DNA of 40,672 nucleotides from Paulinella micropora. Its lineage: Eukaryota > Cercozoa > Imbricatea > Euglyphida. A model generated the notes under the pieces. That model saw only the letters and a program-made list of their open reading frames with translations. It was not told the origin of the DNA and did not search any database. The translations under genes were made by a program, and so were the position numbers. Where the stretch lies: positions 379,805 through 420,476 of the forward strand of contig BJOX01000098.1 in the NCBI GenBank assembly GCA_009731375.1. The letters run 5' to 3'. Positions 27,863 to 37,539 of this stretch are shown here, piece by piece (the stretch's first letter is position 1; every line of letters begins with the position of its first letter).

Positions 27863-28742
27863 CCAACGGCAGCCCCGGCACGCGCAGCACGTTAAAGCAC
27901 GGGGCCTCTGCTAGATGAAAGGAACACAGCATGTACGTGGGTCCGGCGCTCTTCTTCTTTGACTCTACGCAATCCTGCGAGTCACTGTCCGGTCGCGTCT
28001 TGCCCCAAGCTTGCGGGTCGCCATCTGGTCGCATCAGCCTGCACATCGGGACCTGCAACTCTGAGCCCTGCCCCGTTGGTCCGGGCTGTTCTGAGACCTG
28101 CGCGCCGCTCTTTTCGCGCACCGACGCCAGGTTCAGTACACCCTTCTGGCCTGCGCTGTGCTTGAGATACTTCAACAGAGCTCGCCTAAACTTTAATTTG
28201 TCTTGTGTCCAAAGATTGGGGTTCTTTTCGTCGGGCAGGCTTAGCCCCGCGTTCTTTTTTTCCCTGTTGCTCTTTCCGTCGCCGACTGCCACGCCTCGGC
28301 CTTTCCCGCCCGGAGCGTTGCCATTGTCTGCTTCTCCTGCTTCGCTCAGGTCGATGCCGGGCCCTCTGCTTTTGTCAACGGGCCCGTCGTCTTCATCCTC
28401 TTCTTCGCTCCCGCCGTCGTCAAGGCGCAGGGGCACACTAGTCTGTGGCTGTGTCGCCCGCCCCATCGCGCATGCCCCCCCTTGACCTGCCGTAGCTTGT
28501 TTCGCTTCGGCTGCGGCACCTGGCCATCCGCTCTGGCTTTTGCTGTCGCCGGGCAGATCCATCTCCAGCAATTGCAGACTGAATGTGCTGTTGAAGTCAT
28601 CCTCCAGCCAGGAAAAGCAATAATCCAACGCAGTCGTCTCACCCAGCGTCGAGCCTGTGATTCCAATGCTAAAAACCGTGCGTATAGACTTGTTGTCACA
28701 AAATAATTCGTCGTCGCCATCAACACTCCCTACGGAGCTCAT
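27711..28742 (-). CDS. Large unrecognised protein, N-terminal part
   Basis: 343 codons from ATG 28742. Residues 1-75 look folded. An acidic, low-complexity linker follows (Glu/Asp run about 112-125, then Gly/Asn/Lys-rich), and a second folded part from about 175 ends at the CFNVLRVPGLPLD segment near residue 285. After about residue 310 the frame turns into Arg/Thr/Gly-rich noise, while sensible sequence appears in the next frame. The two frames overlap by 152 bases. The 5' flank is a GA microsatellite next to a gap, so no promoter is visible. Confidence 0.6.
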   Translation of the reverse strand: MSSVGSVDGDDELFCDNKSIRTVFSIGITGSTLGETTALDYCFSWLEDDFNSTFSLQLLEMDLPGDSKSQSGWPGAAAEAKQATAGQGGACAMGRATQPQTSVPLRLDDGGSEEEDEDDGPVDKSRGPGIDLSEAGEADNGNAPGGKGRGVAVGDGKSNREKKNAGLSLPDEKNPNLWTQDKLKFRRALLKYLKHSAGQKGVLNLASVREKSGAQVSEQPGPTGQGSELQVPMCRLMRPDGDPQAWGKTRPDSDSQDCVESKKKSAGPTYMLCSFHLAEAPCFNVLRVPGLPLDAYKLGYEKLAGRYQAAADRTGTHRRAPNYSGDALVGDLLGSAVWRQPGL

Positions 28743-28752
28743 CTGCCTTTAG

Positions 28753-28827
<75 letters not shown>

Positions 28828-28829
28828 AA
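28753..28829. repeat. (GA)n microsatellite
   Basis: About 77 bases of GA immediately upstream of a minus-strand gene start and next to a gap at 28851-29032. Confidence 0.95.
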
Positions 28830-28850
28830 GGCACACACAGGGTTTTTAGT

Positions 28851-29032
28851 NNNNNNNNNNNNNNNNNNNNNNNNNNNNNNNNNNNNNNNNNNNNNNNNNN
28901 NNNNNNNNNNNNNNNNNNNNNNNNNNNNNNNNNNNNNNNNNNNNNNNNNNNNNNNNNNNNNNNNNNNNNNNNNNNNNNNNNNNNNNNNNNNNNNNNNNNN
29001 NNNNNNNNNNNNNNNNNNNNNNNNNNNNNNNN
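28851..29032. other. Assembly gap (Ns)
   Basis: 182 unknown bases between the divergent starts of the 28742 gene and the DUF285-like gene. Confidence 0.99.
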
Positions 29033-29093
29033 CCCCCCTTCCCGCCCCGTCTTCTTACCCTCTCTCCCCACGTACTCTCCCACTCTTGACTGA

Positions 29094-30000
29094 ATTACAA
29101 ACACGTTAATTTTGTCTGTCTTGGCCATCATCGCGTCTGTCGTCTCCGGGCAGGAGCCTAGTGCCGAGGAGCCCGTCGCCTTTGCCTCTACCTGGGGAGT
29201 GCAGGCTGGCCAAACCCTAGAGCTGCCGGCCATGGTAGGGGTCCTCATGTCCGCGCCCGTTAACTGGGGGGATAATAGCACGTCTGCCCCCTGCCCCACT
29301 CTGCCCAGCCCTTGCGCTCATAAATACCAAACCGACGGAATCGTCTCCGTCACAACCTTTGCCGATCTCACTGGCTGGACTATGGCAAATGCGGCGCAGA
29401 CCACACGCGACTCCCTCCTCGGCATCGAAAGTTGGGGCAACTTCATGCTAAACCCCCGGAGCGGCCAGCACTTCTACAACTGCACACAGCTTACGTCTCT
29501 GCCCTCGTACCCCCCCGCCGGCTACCTACAAGCTGACCTCTCTGGACCATTCCTTTTCTCTGGCACGAAACCTTAACAGCGGCGCTAATAGTATTGGGCA
29601 GTGGGATATCTCGGGGGTGACTACTCTGCGCGGCGTGTTTGCTAAAGCTACCAAGTTCAACCAAGACCTGAGCGCCTGGGACACAACCCGCGTACTCGAT
29701 GCCACAGGGGCTTTTCTGCAAGCTGAAAGCTTCAACAGCCCCTTGGCAAACTGGTCCTTGCCTAACCTTATCGACGCCTCCGCCATGTTGTCTCAGGCCA
29801 CAAGCTTCAATCAGCCCTTGCAGTCATGGAAACTACCTTCGCTTCGGCGCGCCAATGCCATGTTTATGGGCGCCGCCGTCTTCGACCAAGACCTATCCGC
29901 ATGGTCTTTAAACCCCTCCCTCAACTGCCAGTACTTTGCTTGGGACAGCAAACTGCAGCCTACCCACTACCCCCGCCACCTGCCTAGCAACTGTCTCTAG
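29094..30000 (+). pseudogene. BspA/DUF285-type leucine-rich surface protein, one frame change
   Basis: The open frame after a stop at 29091-29093 begins with a hydrophobic stretch ending in VVSGQE, like a cleaved signal peptide, but no ATG precedes it. A 5' exon or a lost start is possible. The frame runs to a stop at 29576. A second frame, sensible from about 29520, continues to TAG at 29998-30000. It shows four repeats of about 24 residues with the hallmark FNQDLSAWDTT, FNSPLANWSL, FNQPLQSWKL and FDQDLSAWSL. That pattern is the DUF285 (BspA-like LRR) family of secreted or surface adhesins, seen in bacteria, protists, algae and some giant viruses. The frame change coincides with a run of seven C at 29510-29516. 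Confidence 0.65.
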
Positions 30001-30091
30001 CCCACAGTCTCGCCTGGGCTGCTGTTCCAAGGTTAGTTATGTCCCGACTTATGAGCTCTGCGCAACAACGCAAAAAAAAAAAAAAAAAAAA

Positions 30092-30124
<33 letters not shown>

Positions 30125-30488
30125 NNNNNNNNNNGAGCTAAAGAATGGACCCGGCTGAGATCTTAAAAAAACCGGGCCCGACGGTTCAAGTCTCTCTCTC
30201 TCTCTCTTTTCTCCTTCCCCCCCTTCCCCCCTCATATACCCACTCTCCCTTCCCCCCAAAACAATGCCAAAGCATCCGGAGCACAAATGCATCTAATTTT
30301 TATGGATAAAACATTTGAGTGCGCGCCACCCCCCCCCCTCTTTGTTAGCGCCCAGGGGGGGGGGGGGGGGGGGGGCCCCCCCCTCCCCNNNNNNNNNNAA
30401 AGAGAGATAGGCGCGTTTTAGTAGTATACGCCTGGCAAGTCTTGCAAACAAACAAGTGCGTGTGTGTGTGTTTTCTTTTGTTTTTTTA
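30001..30488. other. Intergenic with two 10-base gaps and homopolymers
   Basis: Poly-A, poly-C and poly-G runs surround gaps at 30125-30134 and 30389-30398. TTTATT at 30485-30490 gives a minus-strand AATAAA, a possible poly(A) signal for the RRM gene. No gene is recognised. Confidence 0.5.
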
Positions 30489-31431
30489 TTAGTAACGACA
30501 GATTCCGACGCTTGGCACTTTTAAACCGGTGACGAATGTCCGGCGGTGGCAACTGGCGCCCAAGAAAGCCAGCCTCCTGCTGGGCTGCTTGTGGCGCAGA
30601 TTGTGTTGGGAACCCAAACAAGTTGTATCCAAACTAACGTCTCTCGAGGTATCGAGGGCGCGCAGCAAGCCACGAGGGATTTGCGGCGACAAACGACAAA
30701 CCAGGTTTTGGCCACGCGCAGGACACGACCGAGCACATGAGAGGTCGACAGAAAAGTGCGTGCGTCTTGTAGCTGACGGTAGGTAACACAAAACAAAAAC
30801 CTCGGTGGGAGGCCCGACGCTCGCGGCAGAACTTGAGCTGTACGTTTATCACAGGGTCAAAGGCGCTAAAGTATTGCTGTAGCATTTCGAGCGTGGCAGC
30901 CGAGGGCAGATTACCCACGTAAAGTTTGCGGGTGTACAGGCCTGCACAACCGGGCGCTTGCCACTCGACTGGTCGACAGTCTATTGTCCGGCCGAGACAA
31001 GTTAGACCTTTGGTTATTAGTCGCTGCGCGCCCTCCGCGCTGCTGAAAGTAGCAAACGCAAAACCCCGTGTCTGCCCACGATGCCTAATAAAACGGAGCC
31101 GGCAGCTTTCAGAGCTGGCGGCGGCTATGGCCCCCCGGATTTGCTCTTCGGTGGCGCCCGCCGGAACGCCTCCCAAGAAAACCTGGCGGCTCAGCAGCTC
31201 TGTGCGGGCTGCAGACTGTGGGCGGACAGCCGGCGTATTCTTTGCTTCAGTGCCGACCATGGTTTCAGTCTGCGCCTTTTTCCTTTGCATGGCCCAGCCC
31301 CAAAGTTGCTCCACTTGTCTTTTTTCTAAAAGCTGGCACCTTTGGAGAGGGGGGGAGGCCGCACCCCCCCCCTTTTGTTTTTGGCTGCTTGAAGGCTTCC
31401 TGCTCCCCGCCTCACACCGCTTCAGATGCAT
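30489..31431 (-). pseudogene. Two-RRM RNA-binding protein with a frame change in the second RRM
   Basis: ATG at 31431 is preferred over the longer open frame, because further upstream it overlaps the divergent recombinase gene. After a Ser/Lys/Gln-rich start, RRM1 has RNP2 VFLGGV and RNP1 RGFAFATF. RRM2 has RNP2 LYVGNL and begins RNP1 as RGFCFV at about 30800. There the open frame turns into unrelated sequence, while the next frame carries the expected rest of RRM2 (QLQDARTFL... GRVLRVAKTW). A further change near 30690 would lead to the stop at 30489. RRM proteins bind single-stranded RNA in splicing, transport or stability. The breaks sit next to T-rich runs and may be sequence errors. Confidence 0.6.
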
Positions 31432-31496
31432 CGGCAGCGAACTCCGATTGGGGGGCAGGAAGGGGCGGGAAGGAGGGGGTGGGGGAGAAAGCGCAG

Positions 31497-31508
31497 TTTT
31501 TAAAAAGG
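31497..31508 (+). promoter_or_regulatory. TATA-like element in a divergent intergenic region
   Basis: TTTTTAAAAAGG lies 45 bases upstream of the recombinase ATG (31553), in a 121-base region that also separates it from the divergent RRM gene start at 31431. The only AT-rich island in an otherwise G-rich spacer. Confidence 0.3.
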
Positions 31509-31552
31509 ACAGTGCCAAAGGATTTAAGTTCTTAAAGGCCTGAGGCACAAAG

Positions 31553-33350
31553 ATGTCTTGCTCAGAGGGCGAGGACAGTGACTGGTATGGCGACGACGAA
31601 GAGGCAAAAGAAGAGTCGGTGGGGCGAGGCGCGTGGCCTGGGTTCCGTGGACTGCGCCATATAAACGTGAGCGGCGACGAAGCAGAAGAAGAGGACGACG
31701 GCAACGACCCCCGCCCGGACGAAGAGGGCGTAGAGGAAGACGGAGTGCGCGCTGCACCCGCCGTTTCCGCCTGGACAGAGTGCGCGACGGAGCCCCACGT
31801 TGTACAGGTCTTAGAACAGCTAGAGCTCTACCTATCCCAGCCCTTTAACCCGGCGCGAGCGGGACAAATTCTGAGCGCGGCCACCATCAGAAAACACCTG
31901 CGCAACGTTGCCCGTTTCGTAAACTTTGCGGGCAACCACCCGCGACCACCGGTGCGGGACCTTTCCGCGGCACTGGGGGACCCTACCCTGCTAACCAGCT
32001 TCGCCGACTATTACTCACGCTTCTACAAGTCCGCTACGCTGCGCGCCGACCTTGAGAGCCTGCACCTGTCCGATTGCCTGCGTGCACAGCGCGGCTACGA
32101 CGCCTGGCGACAAACGCGCTTTTGGCTGGGCAACCTACGAGGGCAGGCCCTTTACTACGCCGGGGTCGAGAACAAGTACGTTCCCCCCGCCCGGGCGCCT
32201 TGGTCTCTGTGGCAGCTTCAGGTCTTCCGGGCGGCGGCCATTGCCGACTACCTAGCACACTACGAGCGGGACTGCCGGGCCTGCCCCCTGGGCCTAAACA
32301 GAGCCAACTACGTGGAGCAGCGGGAACGTCTGCTTCGCCCCTTTTACGTGGCCGCGCTGTGCCTCACACTCGTTCCGCCGGTCTCGCGCTCTTTCATTCT
32401 CGCCTACCTCGAGCTGCACAGGTCACTCCAGCGCGACAGCAAGGGCTTCTGGTGCCTCAGCCTGGTCGACCCTTTCGCGCTCAGCACCTCAACAACAAGA
32501 CGCGCACCCAGCACTCTCAACAACAAGACCCTTCCGAATCCCGCTCTGCCCGCAGGACTGGCCCACCGACGGCTTTCCCGCCGGCCTGGACCCCGTCGGC
32601 TTTGTGCGCGACCGCCGCACCAGCGGCTACTCCTCCCTACTAGACTTCTGTCTGCTCGATATCGAGCAATGCGTCTGGCCCGCACTCACGGGGCTCACGG
32701 GCGAACCCGCGGCCGCCGCCCCAGCAGCACCCGCCGACCAGGCCGGCGGCAGCGCGCCCGCTCGTCTACAGTTCCCTGGCGCGCTGGCCTAAAAGACGTA
32801 CGACAACTGGGCTAGCGACGAGGCCTGCGCCGTCGGCCCCTGCGCCCCGCCGAATGGGCCAACTTCTTCCACTCTATCCTGCAGCACTACGCGCCGTTGA
32901 TCCGAATCACCACCGACGAGGGAAAGGGAGTGGACTGGCTGGAGAGGGGCATAGGCCCCGCCAACGAAGACTGCGCCGGCGCAAACGCGAGGCCGACCTG
33001 GAGGCCCTGTCGCACCTGCGTGGCTGGGACATCATCCAAGGCACGGCCAGCCTGCGCGCCGCCGCAGAGACGGCCCCCGCCCCGCCCGGCGGGGAGGCGC
33101 CAACCCCGGCCGCAACGACGACGAGGACAAGGAAACACACCCAGACACACCTGTGCAAAACTTACCACCACGCGCTAGGCGCGCCGCCGCCGCTCGGCGC
33201 CGCAGTTCCGCCGGGGGTCCGCCCCCCGTGCTGGCCTTTGAAGTGCAGGGTTTCCAGCAAGTAGCTCTGCGCTGGGGTACAAGGCACAACCAGCCGCGAG
33301 AATTGTGGACCAAGTTCGCGAGAAGGGGGGCAAGACTGAAACAAAAATAA
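31553..33350 (+). pseudogene. Probable tyrosine recombinase, frame-broken in its C-terminal half
   Basis: ATG 31553 opens a clean frame to about 32480. After an acidic start, residues 83-180 form a helical segment like the SAM-like DNA-binding domain of tyrosine recombinases. Next comes a segment FYVAALCLTLVPPVSRSFILAYLEL, which resembles the first catalytic box (PP and Arg) of recombinases from polinton-like viruses and protist elements. Coding character then moves through three other frames: about 32555-32792, 32830-32960 (EWANFFHSILQHYAPLIRIT, like the segment before the second Arg box), 32960-33130, and 33153 to TAA 33348-33350. A 28-base-offset direct repeat (CTCAACAACAAGAC at 32488 and 32516) sits at the first break. 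The catalytic His-x-x-Arg and Tyr were not identified, so the family call is tentative. If functional it would cut and join DNA at att-like sites. Confidence 0.45.
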
Positions 33351-33590
33351 GAAGATGCCACTGAGCCCATGCCCCCCCCCCCCATTCTTTGGGCCCAATA
33401 TTGCANNNNNNNNNNNNNNNNNNNNNNNNNNNNNNNNNNNNNNNNNNNNNNNNNNNNNNNNNNNNNNNNAGAGAGAGAGAGAAGGGGGGGGGGGAGGGGG
33501 GGGGGGGGACGGGGTGAGGGGAAGGGCGCAGAAGCTACAAAAAAAAATGCACGAAACGCCTCAACTAAGCCCCTCCCCCCCCTTTTCCCT
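33327..33590 (+). repeat. C/D repeat, first copy, overlapping the recombinase 3' end
   Basis: Contains the last recombinase codons, its TAA and the block AAGAAGATGCCACTGAGCCC, then GGGCCC with TTGCA, a 64-base gap (33406-33469), and a D block (GCAGAAGCTACAAAAA, then CTCAACTAAGCCCC). The same order recurs at 37620-37900; C blocks alone recur at 35580 and 36490. Confidence 0.7.
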
Positions 33591-33659
33591 TCTCCCTTGT
33601 CGAGACTTTTTAAAGTATATTTTTTGTTTGTACTTTCTTGACTTCCCCTGCCTCTTCCC

Positions 33660-34846
33660 TCTCCCTCTCTTAGTGCTCAGTGCCAAATGTAAGACCTTCG
33701 AGCTTTAATTCAGCGTATTCTTTTTCGCACTTTCTTGGCGCGCCCCCTCTCCCCTTTCCCTCTCCCGCTCTCCATTCTCAGATGGGGGCCAAAAGACAGA
33801 TCGTGCTTTCTTCCTCCCTTGTCTCTTCCCGCTCCCTCTTCTAGTTATCAGTGCTAAGTGTAAGACTTTGTCGAGCTTTAATAAAACAATTTTACACTTT
33901 CTTGGCGCGCCCCCCACTTCCTCTCCCGCCCTCTGTTCTCAGACGGGGGGGAGGGGGGAGGGAGGCAAAGACAGATCGTGCCCTCCCTCTCCCCTCCTTC
34001 TCTCTCCCTCTCTTAGTTCTCAGTGTCAAGATTAACGCTCTGTCAAGGATTTTTTATTGATATTTTGTACATTCTTAGCGCGCCCCCGCCCCTCCCCCTT
34101 GCCTCTCGCACTCAGTGTTTTCAGACGGGGAGGACTAAGACAATTTTTGCTCTGCCCCTCCCCTGCCTCTTCCCTATCCCTCTGTTAGTTCTCAGTGCCA
34201 AGTGCAAGACCGTCGAGCGTTAATTCAGCGTATTCTTTTTTGCACTTTCTTGGCGCCCCTCCCTTGCCCCTTCCCTCTCCCTCTCTTAGTTTTCAGTGCC
34301 AAGATTAAAGCTTTGTCAAGGTTGTTTTTTTATTAATTTTTTTAATACATTCTTAGCGCGCCCCCACCCCTCCCAATTCCCAGACGGGGGACTAAGACAA
34401 TCCGTGCTTTCTTCTCCCCTGCCTCTTCCCTCTCCCTCTCCTAGTTCTCAGTGCCAAGTGTAAGACCGTCGAGCTTTAATAATAAAAATTTCACGCTTTC
34501 TTGGCGCCCCCTGCCCCTTCCCTCTCCCGCTTTCTGTTCTCAGACCGGGGGGGGGCAAAGACAGATCGTGCTTTCCCCTTTTCTGCCCCTTCCCTCCCTC
34601 TCTTAGTTCTCATGTTAAGATTAAAACTTTTTCAAGGATTTTTTTCATTAATTTTTTTTTGTACATTCTTAGCGCGCTCCCCCCGCCACTCCCACTCGCG
34701 CTCCCCGCTTCTCAGACTGAGCACTAAGACAATCCGTGCTTCCTCCTCCCCTTCCTCTTCCCTCTCCCTCTCCTAATTCTCAGTGCCAAGTGTAAGACCG
34801 TCGAGCCTTAATGAAAAATTCTTTTTAGCACTTTCCTGGCGCGCCC

Positions 34847-34891
<45 letters not shown>
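33660..34891 (+). repeat. Tandem A/B repeat array, plus orientation
   Basis: About seven to eight pyrimidine-rich units, mostly 155-172 bases apart, begin with CTCAGTGCCAAG. A units continue GTGTAAGACCGTCGAGCTTTAAT, then GCACTTTCTTGGCGCGCCC, and end with a CAAAGACAGATCGTGC-type segment. B units continue ATTAAAACTTTGTCAAGG, then GTACATTCTTAGCGCGCCCC, and end ACTAAGACAATCCGTGC. Some A units contain AATAAA. No gene is present. Candidates are a satellite, a viral homologous-repeat region or recombination sites. Confidence 0.85.
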
Positions 34892-35144
34892 NNNNNNNNN
34901 NNNNNNNNNNNNNNNNNNNNNNNNNNNNNNNNNNNNNNNNNNNNNNNNNNNNNNNNNNNNNNNNNNNNNNNNNNNNNNNNNNNNNNNNNNNNNNNNNNNN
35001 NNNNNNNNNNNNNNNNNNNNNNNNNNNNNNNNNNNNNNNNNNNNNNNNNNNNNNNNNNNNNNNNNNNNNNNNNNNNNNNNNNNNNNNNNNNNNNNNNNNN
35101 NNNNNNNNNNNNNNNNNNNNNNNNNNNNNNNNNNNNNNNNNNNN
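34892..35144. other. Assembly gap (Ns) within the repeat array
   Basis: 253 unknown bases flanked by poly-C; array length and unit number are therefore uncertain. Confidence 0.99.
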
Positions 35145-35465
35145 GGGGGGGGCCCCCCCCCCCCCCCTGCCCCTTCCCTCTTCCTCTCCTAGTTCTCGGT
35201 GCCAAGTGTGAGACCGTCGAGCTTTAATAAAAAAAACTTTTTCGCACTTTCTTTGCGCGCCCGATTCTCCCGCTCCCGATTCTCAGACGGGGGACTAAGA
35301 CAATCCGTGCTTCCTCCTCTCCTGCCTCTTCCCCTCTCCCTCTCCTAGTTCTCACTTCCAACAGTAAGACCGTCGAGCTTTAATAAAAAAAGTTCATTTT
35401 AGCAATTTCTTGGTGCGCCCTCCCTCTCCCTCCCCCTTTCCTCTCCCGCTCCCTGTTCTTAGAGG
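35145..35465 (+). repeat. A/B repeat units, plus orientation, after the gap
   Basis: Two A-type units, with GTCGAGCTTTAATAAAA at about 35215 and 35371 and the usual pyrimidine-rich spacers. Confidence 0.8.
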
Positions 35466-35650
35466 GGGGGGGGGGGACGCCCCCTTCTCTCTGGCGTCTC
35501 CCCACCCCTCTTTTGCCTTGTGCCTCCCCTCCCCTCTACTTTCCCCTCGCCCCCCCTGAGCCCGGGGGGCTCAAATGGCAGGGGCAGAACTGAAACAAAA
35601 CTAAGAAGATGCCGCAGAGCCCATGCCGGGCGCCCCCCCCCCCTCCCTAC
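35466..35650 (+). repeat. C repeat with palindromic core, second copy
   Basis: Includes the inverted repeat TGAGCCCGGGGGGCTCA (35557-35573). It is followed by the recombinase-end block GCAGAACTGAAACAAAACTA, AGAAGATGCC and GAGCCCATG. Flanks read CGCCCCCTTCTC and TTGCCTTGTGCCTCC, shared with the copies at 36366 and 37540. Confidence 0.75.
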
Positions 35651-35699
35651 CTTTTTCCTCTTCCGCTCCCCGTTCTCAGCACGATCTGTCTTTGCCTCC

Positions 35700-35860
35700 C
35701 CCCCATCTGAGAACGGGGAGCGGGAGAGGGGGAGCGGGGGGGGGGGGGGGCGGGAAGAAAGGGGGGNNNNNNNNNNTCAACAAAGTCTTACACTTGGCAG
35801 TGAGAACTAGGAGAGGGAGAGAAAAGGGGCAGGGGAGGGGGGAAACATGATCTGTCTTTG
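35700..35860 (-). repeat. A unit in inverted orientation
   Basis: Reads CATCTGAGAACGGGG, a 10-base gap (35767-35776), then AAAGTCTTACACTTGGCAGTG, the reverse complement of an A-unit start. It faces the neighbouring units. Confidence 0.7.
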
Positions 35861-35864
35861 CCTC

Positions 35865-36365
35865 CCATCCTCTCCCCCTTCCCTTCCCCTTCCCTCTCCC
35901 TCTCTTAGTTCTCAGTGCCGAGATTAAAACTTTGTCAGGGATTTTTTTAAATTTTTGTTCATCCCTAGCGTGCCCCCCCCCCCCCCTCCTTCCCTCTCCC
36001 TCTCTCTGTTGTCAGACGGGGAGGACTAAGACAATTCATGCTCTCCCCCTCCCCTGCCTCTTCCCTATCCCTCTCTTAGTTCTCGGTTCCAAGATTAAAA
36101 CTTTGTCAAGGATTTTTTTCATTAATTTTTTTTGTACATTCTTTGCGCGCCCCCCCCCGCCCCTCTCCCTTCGCACTCCCGCTACAGATTCTCAGACGAA
36201 AGACTAAGACAATCCGTGCTTCCTCCTCCCGCTTCTTCCGTCTCCCTCTCCTAGTTTTCGGTGTCAAGTGTAAGACCGTCGAGCTTTAATAAACTTCTTT
36301 TTAGCAGTTTCTTGGCGCGCCCTCCCTCCCCCCTCCCCCTTTCCTCGCCCGCTCCCTGTTTTTAG
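35865..36365 (+). repeat. B/B/A repeat units, plus orientation
   Basis: Unit starts near 35913, 36083 and 36258, with B-type CTTTGTCA(A/G)GGATTTTTTT and A-type GTCGAGCTTTAATAAA (about 36278) cores. Confidence 0.8.
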
Positions 36366-36543
36366 ACGCGGGGGGGGAGGGGCGCCCCCTTCTCCCTGGC
36401 GCCCCCCATCCCTCTCTCCTTTAAATTTATCTTGTGCTTCCCCTCTACCCCCCCCCTCGCCCCTTGAGCCCGGGGTGCTCAAAGAGCAGGGGGTAAAACT
36501 GAAGCAAAACTAAGAAAATGCCACAGAGTCGATGCCGGGGCGC

Positions 36544-36589
<46 letters not shown>
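36366..36589 (+). repeat. C repeat with palindromic core, third copy
   Basis: Inverted repeat TTGAGCCCGGGGTGCTCAA at 36464-36482, followed by AAAACTGAAGCAAAACTAAG and AAAATGCCACAGAG. Ends in poly-C at a 10-base gap (36590-36599). Confidence 0.75.
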
Positions 36590-36615
36590 NNNNNNNNNNC
36601 CGCTCGCCGTTCTCA

Positions 36616-36834
36616 AAAGACGTCGCGACTTCCCCCCTCTCCCCCACACACGACCGGTGCACAGCCCGTGCCGAAAAGCAGAAAAAGGCACATCTTGTAG
36701 ATTTGTTTTTTTGGATCTTTTTAAATCAGAATAATTAATCGAATCTCTTTGCAAATTTCCTCTCAGGTCGCAAAAAATAACACCTACTAATCATTGCGGT
36801 TCTGAGCACCCAAGAAAAAGCTACAAAAGGCTGG
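36616..36834. other. Unique flank of the helicase fragment
   Basis: Starts where the repeat sequence CCGTTCTCA breaks off. It is AT-rich from about 36690 and would hold the 3' end of the minus-strand helicase transcript. No gene is recognised. Confidence 0.45.
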
Positions 36835-37272
36835 CTAGGCCCAAGCGGGACAAGCCAGTCGGCACAGTGCCTTGATAGAAAGCAATTCCTGGTTCCATAC
36901 CTGAACTTTGGTGGCCCACAGCTTTTTTTTATCTACCGGATGATTGCTGCCAGAGTTTCGTTGCGGGACCCAGATCTCGCCGCGCTGGCGGCAGCGCGAC
37001 ATCATCGCGGTATACACGATCTTGCCCAGGTGGTAGTTTTGCGGGCAGAACGGGGTGGGTGACAGCACCAAGTAGACTGTGTCAAACTCATTGCCCTGCA
37101 CGCACGTGTCGGTCTGCACGAGCGCCAGGCGCAGTCCATCTTCGCCGTGCTGGCTTTTGCTGTAAAAGAAGGCCAAGCGGGGTTTTATTCCGGCATCGTC
37201 TTCTACTGCCCACTCCTCGCCGACCCACAGAAGCAAAGACGCGCCACGCCCAGCAACAACCCTTGTCCGCAA
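36835..37272 (-). pseudogene. C-terminal fragment of a superfamily 1 helicase
   Basis: 145 codons. The sequence holds TDTCVQGNEFDTVYLVLSP, which matches the motif V region of UvrD/RecD/Dda-type helicases (T-x-QG-x-EFD-x-V). Then comes IVYTAMMSRCRQRGEIWV, which matches motif VI (YTAxTRAR), though the usual TRAR Arg pair is MSRC. These segments close the second RecA-like domain that couples ATP hydrolysis to DNA unwinding. All upstream motifs (I-IV) are absent. Sequence changes abruptly to a B repeat at about 37289, so the fragment is cut off and cannot encode an active helicase. No ATG starts it. Confidence 0.55.
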
Positions 37273-37284
37273 TGCCTATGAGCG

Positions 37285-37479
37285 AGGTACATTCTTAGCG
37301 CGCCCCCCGCCCCTCCCCCTTCCCACTCCCGCTCCACATTCTCAGACGGGGTACTAGTAAGATAATTCGTGCTTCCTCCTCCCCTGCCTCTTTCCTCTCC
37401 CGCTCCTAGTTTTCAGTGCCAAGTATAAGACAGTCGAGCTTTAAAAAAAAAATCTTTTTCGCACTTTCTTGGCGCGCCC

Positions 37480-37529
<50 letters not shown>
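37285..37529 (+). repeat. Partial B unit and A unit, plus orientation
   Basis: Resumes inside a B unit at GTACATTCTTAGCGCGCCCC directly after the helicase fragment, then an A unit from about 37420, ending in poly-C at a gap (37530-37539). Confidence 0.8.
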
Positions 37530-37539
37530 NNNNNNNNNN

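Noticed and set aside
27931-28485. Plus-strand 184-codon frame opposite the large unknown gene
   Set aside because: Ser/Pro-rich antisense shadow of the minus-strand coding frame.
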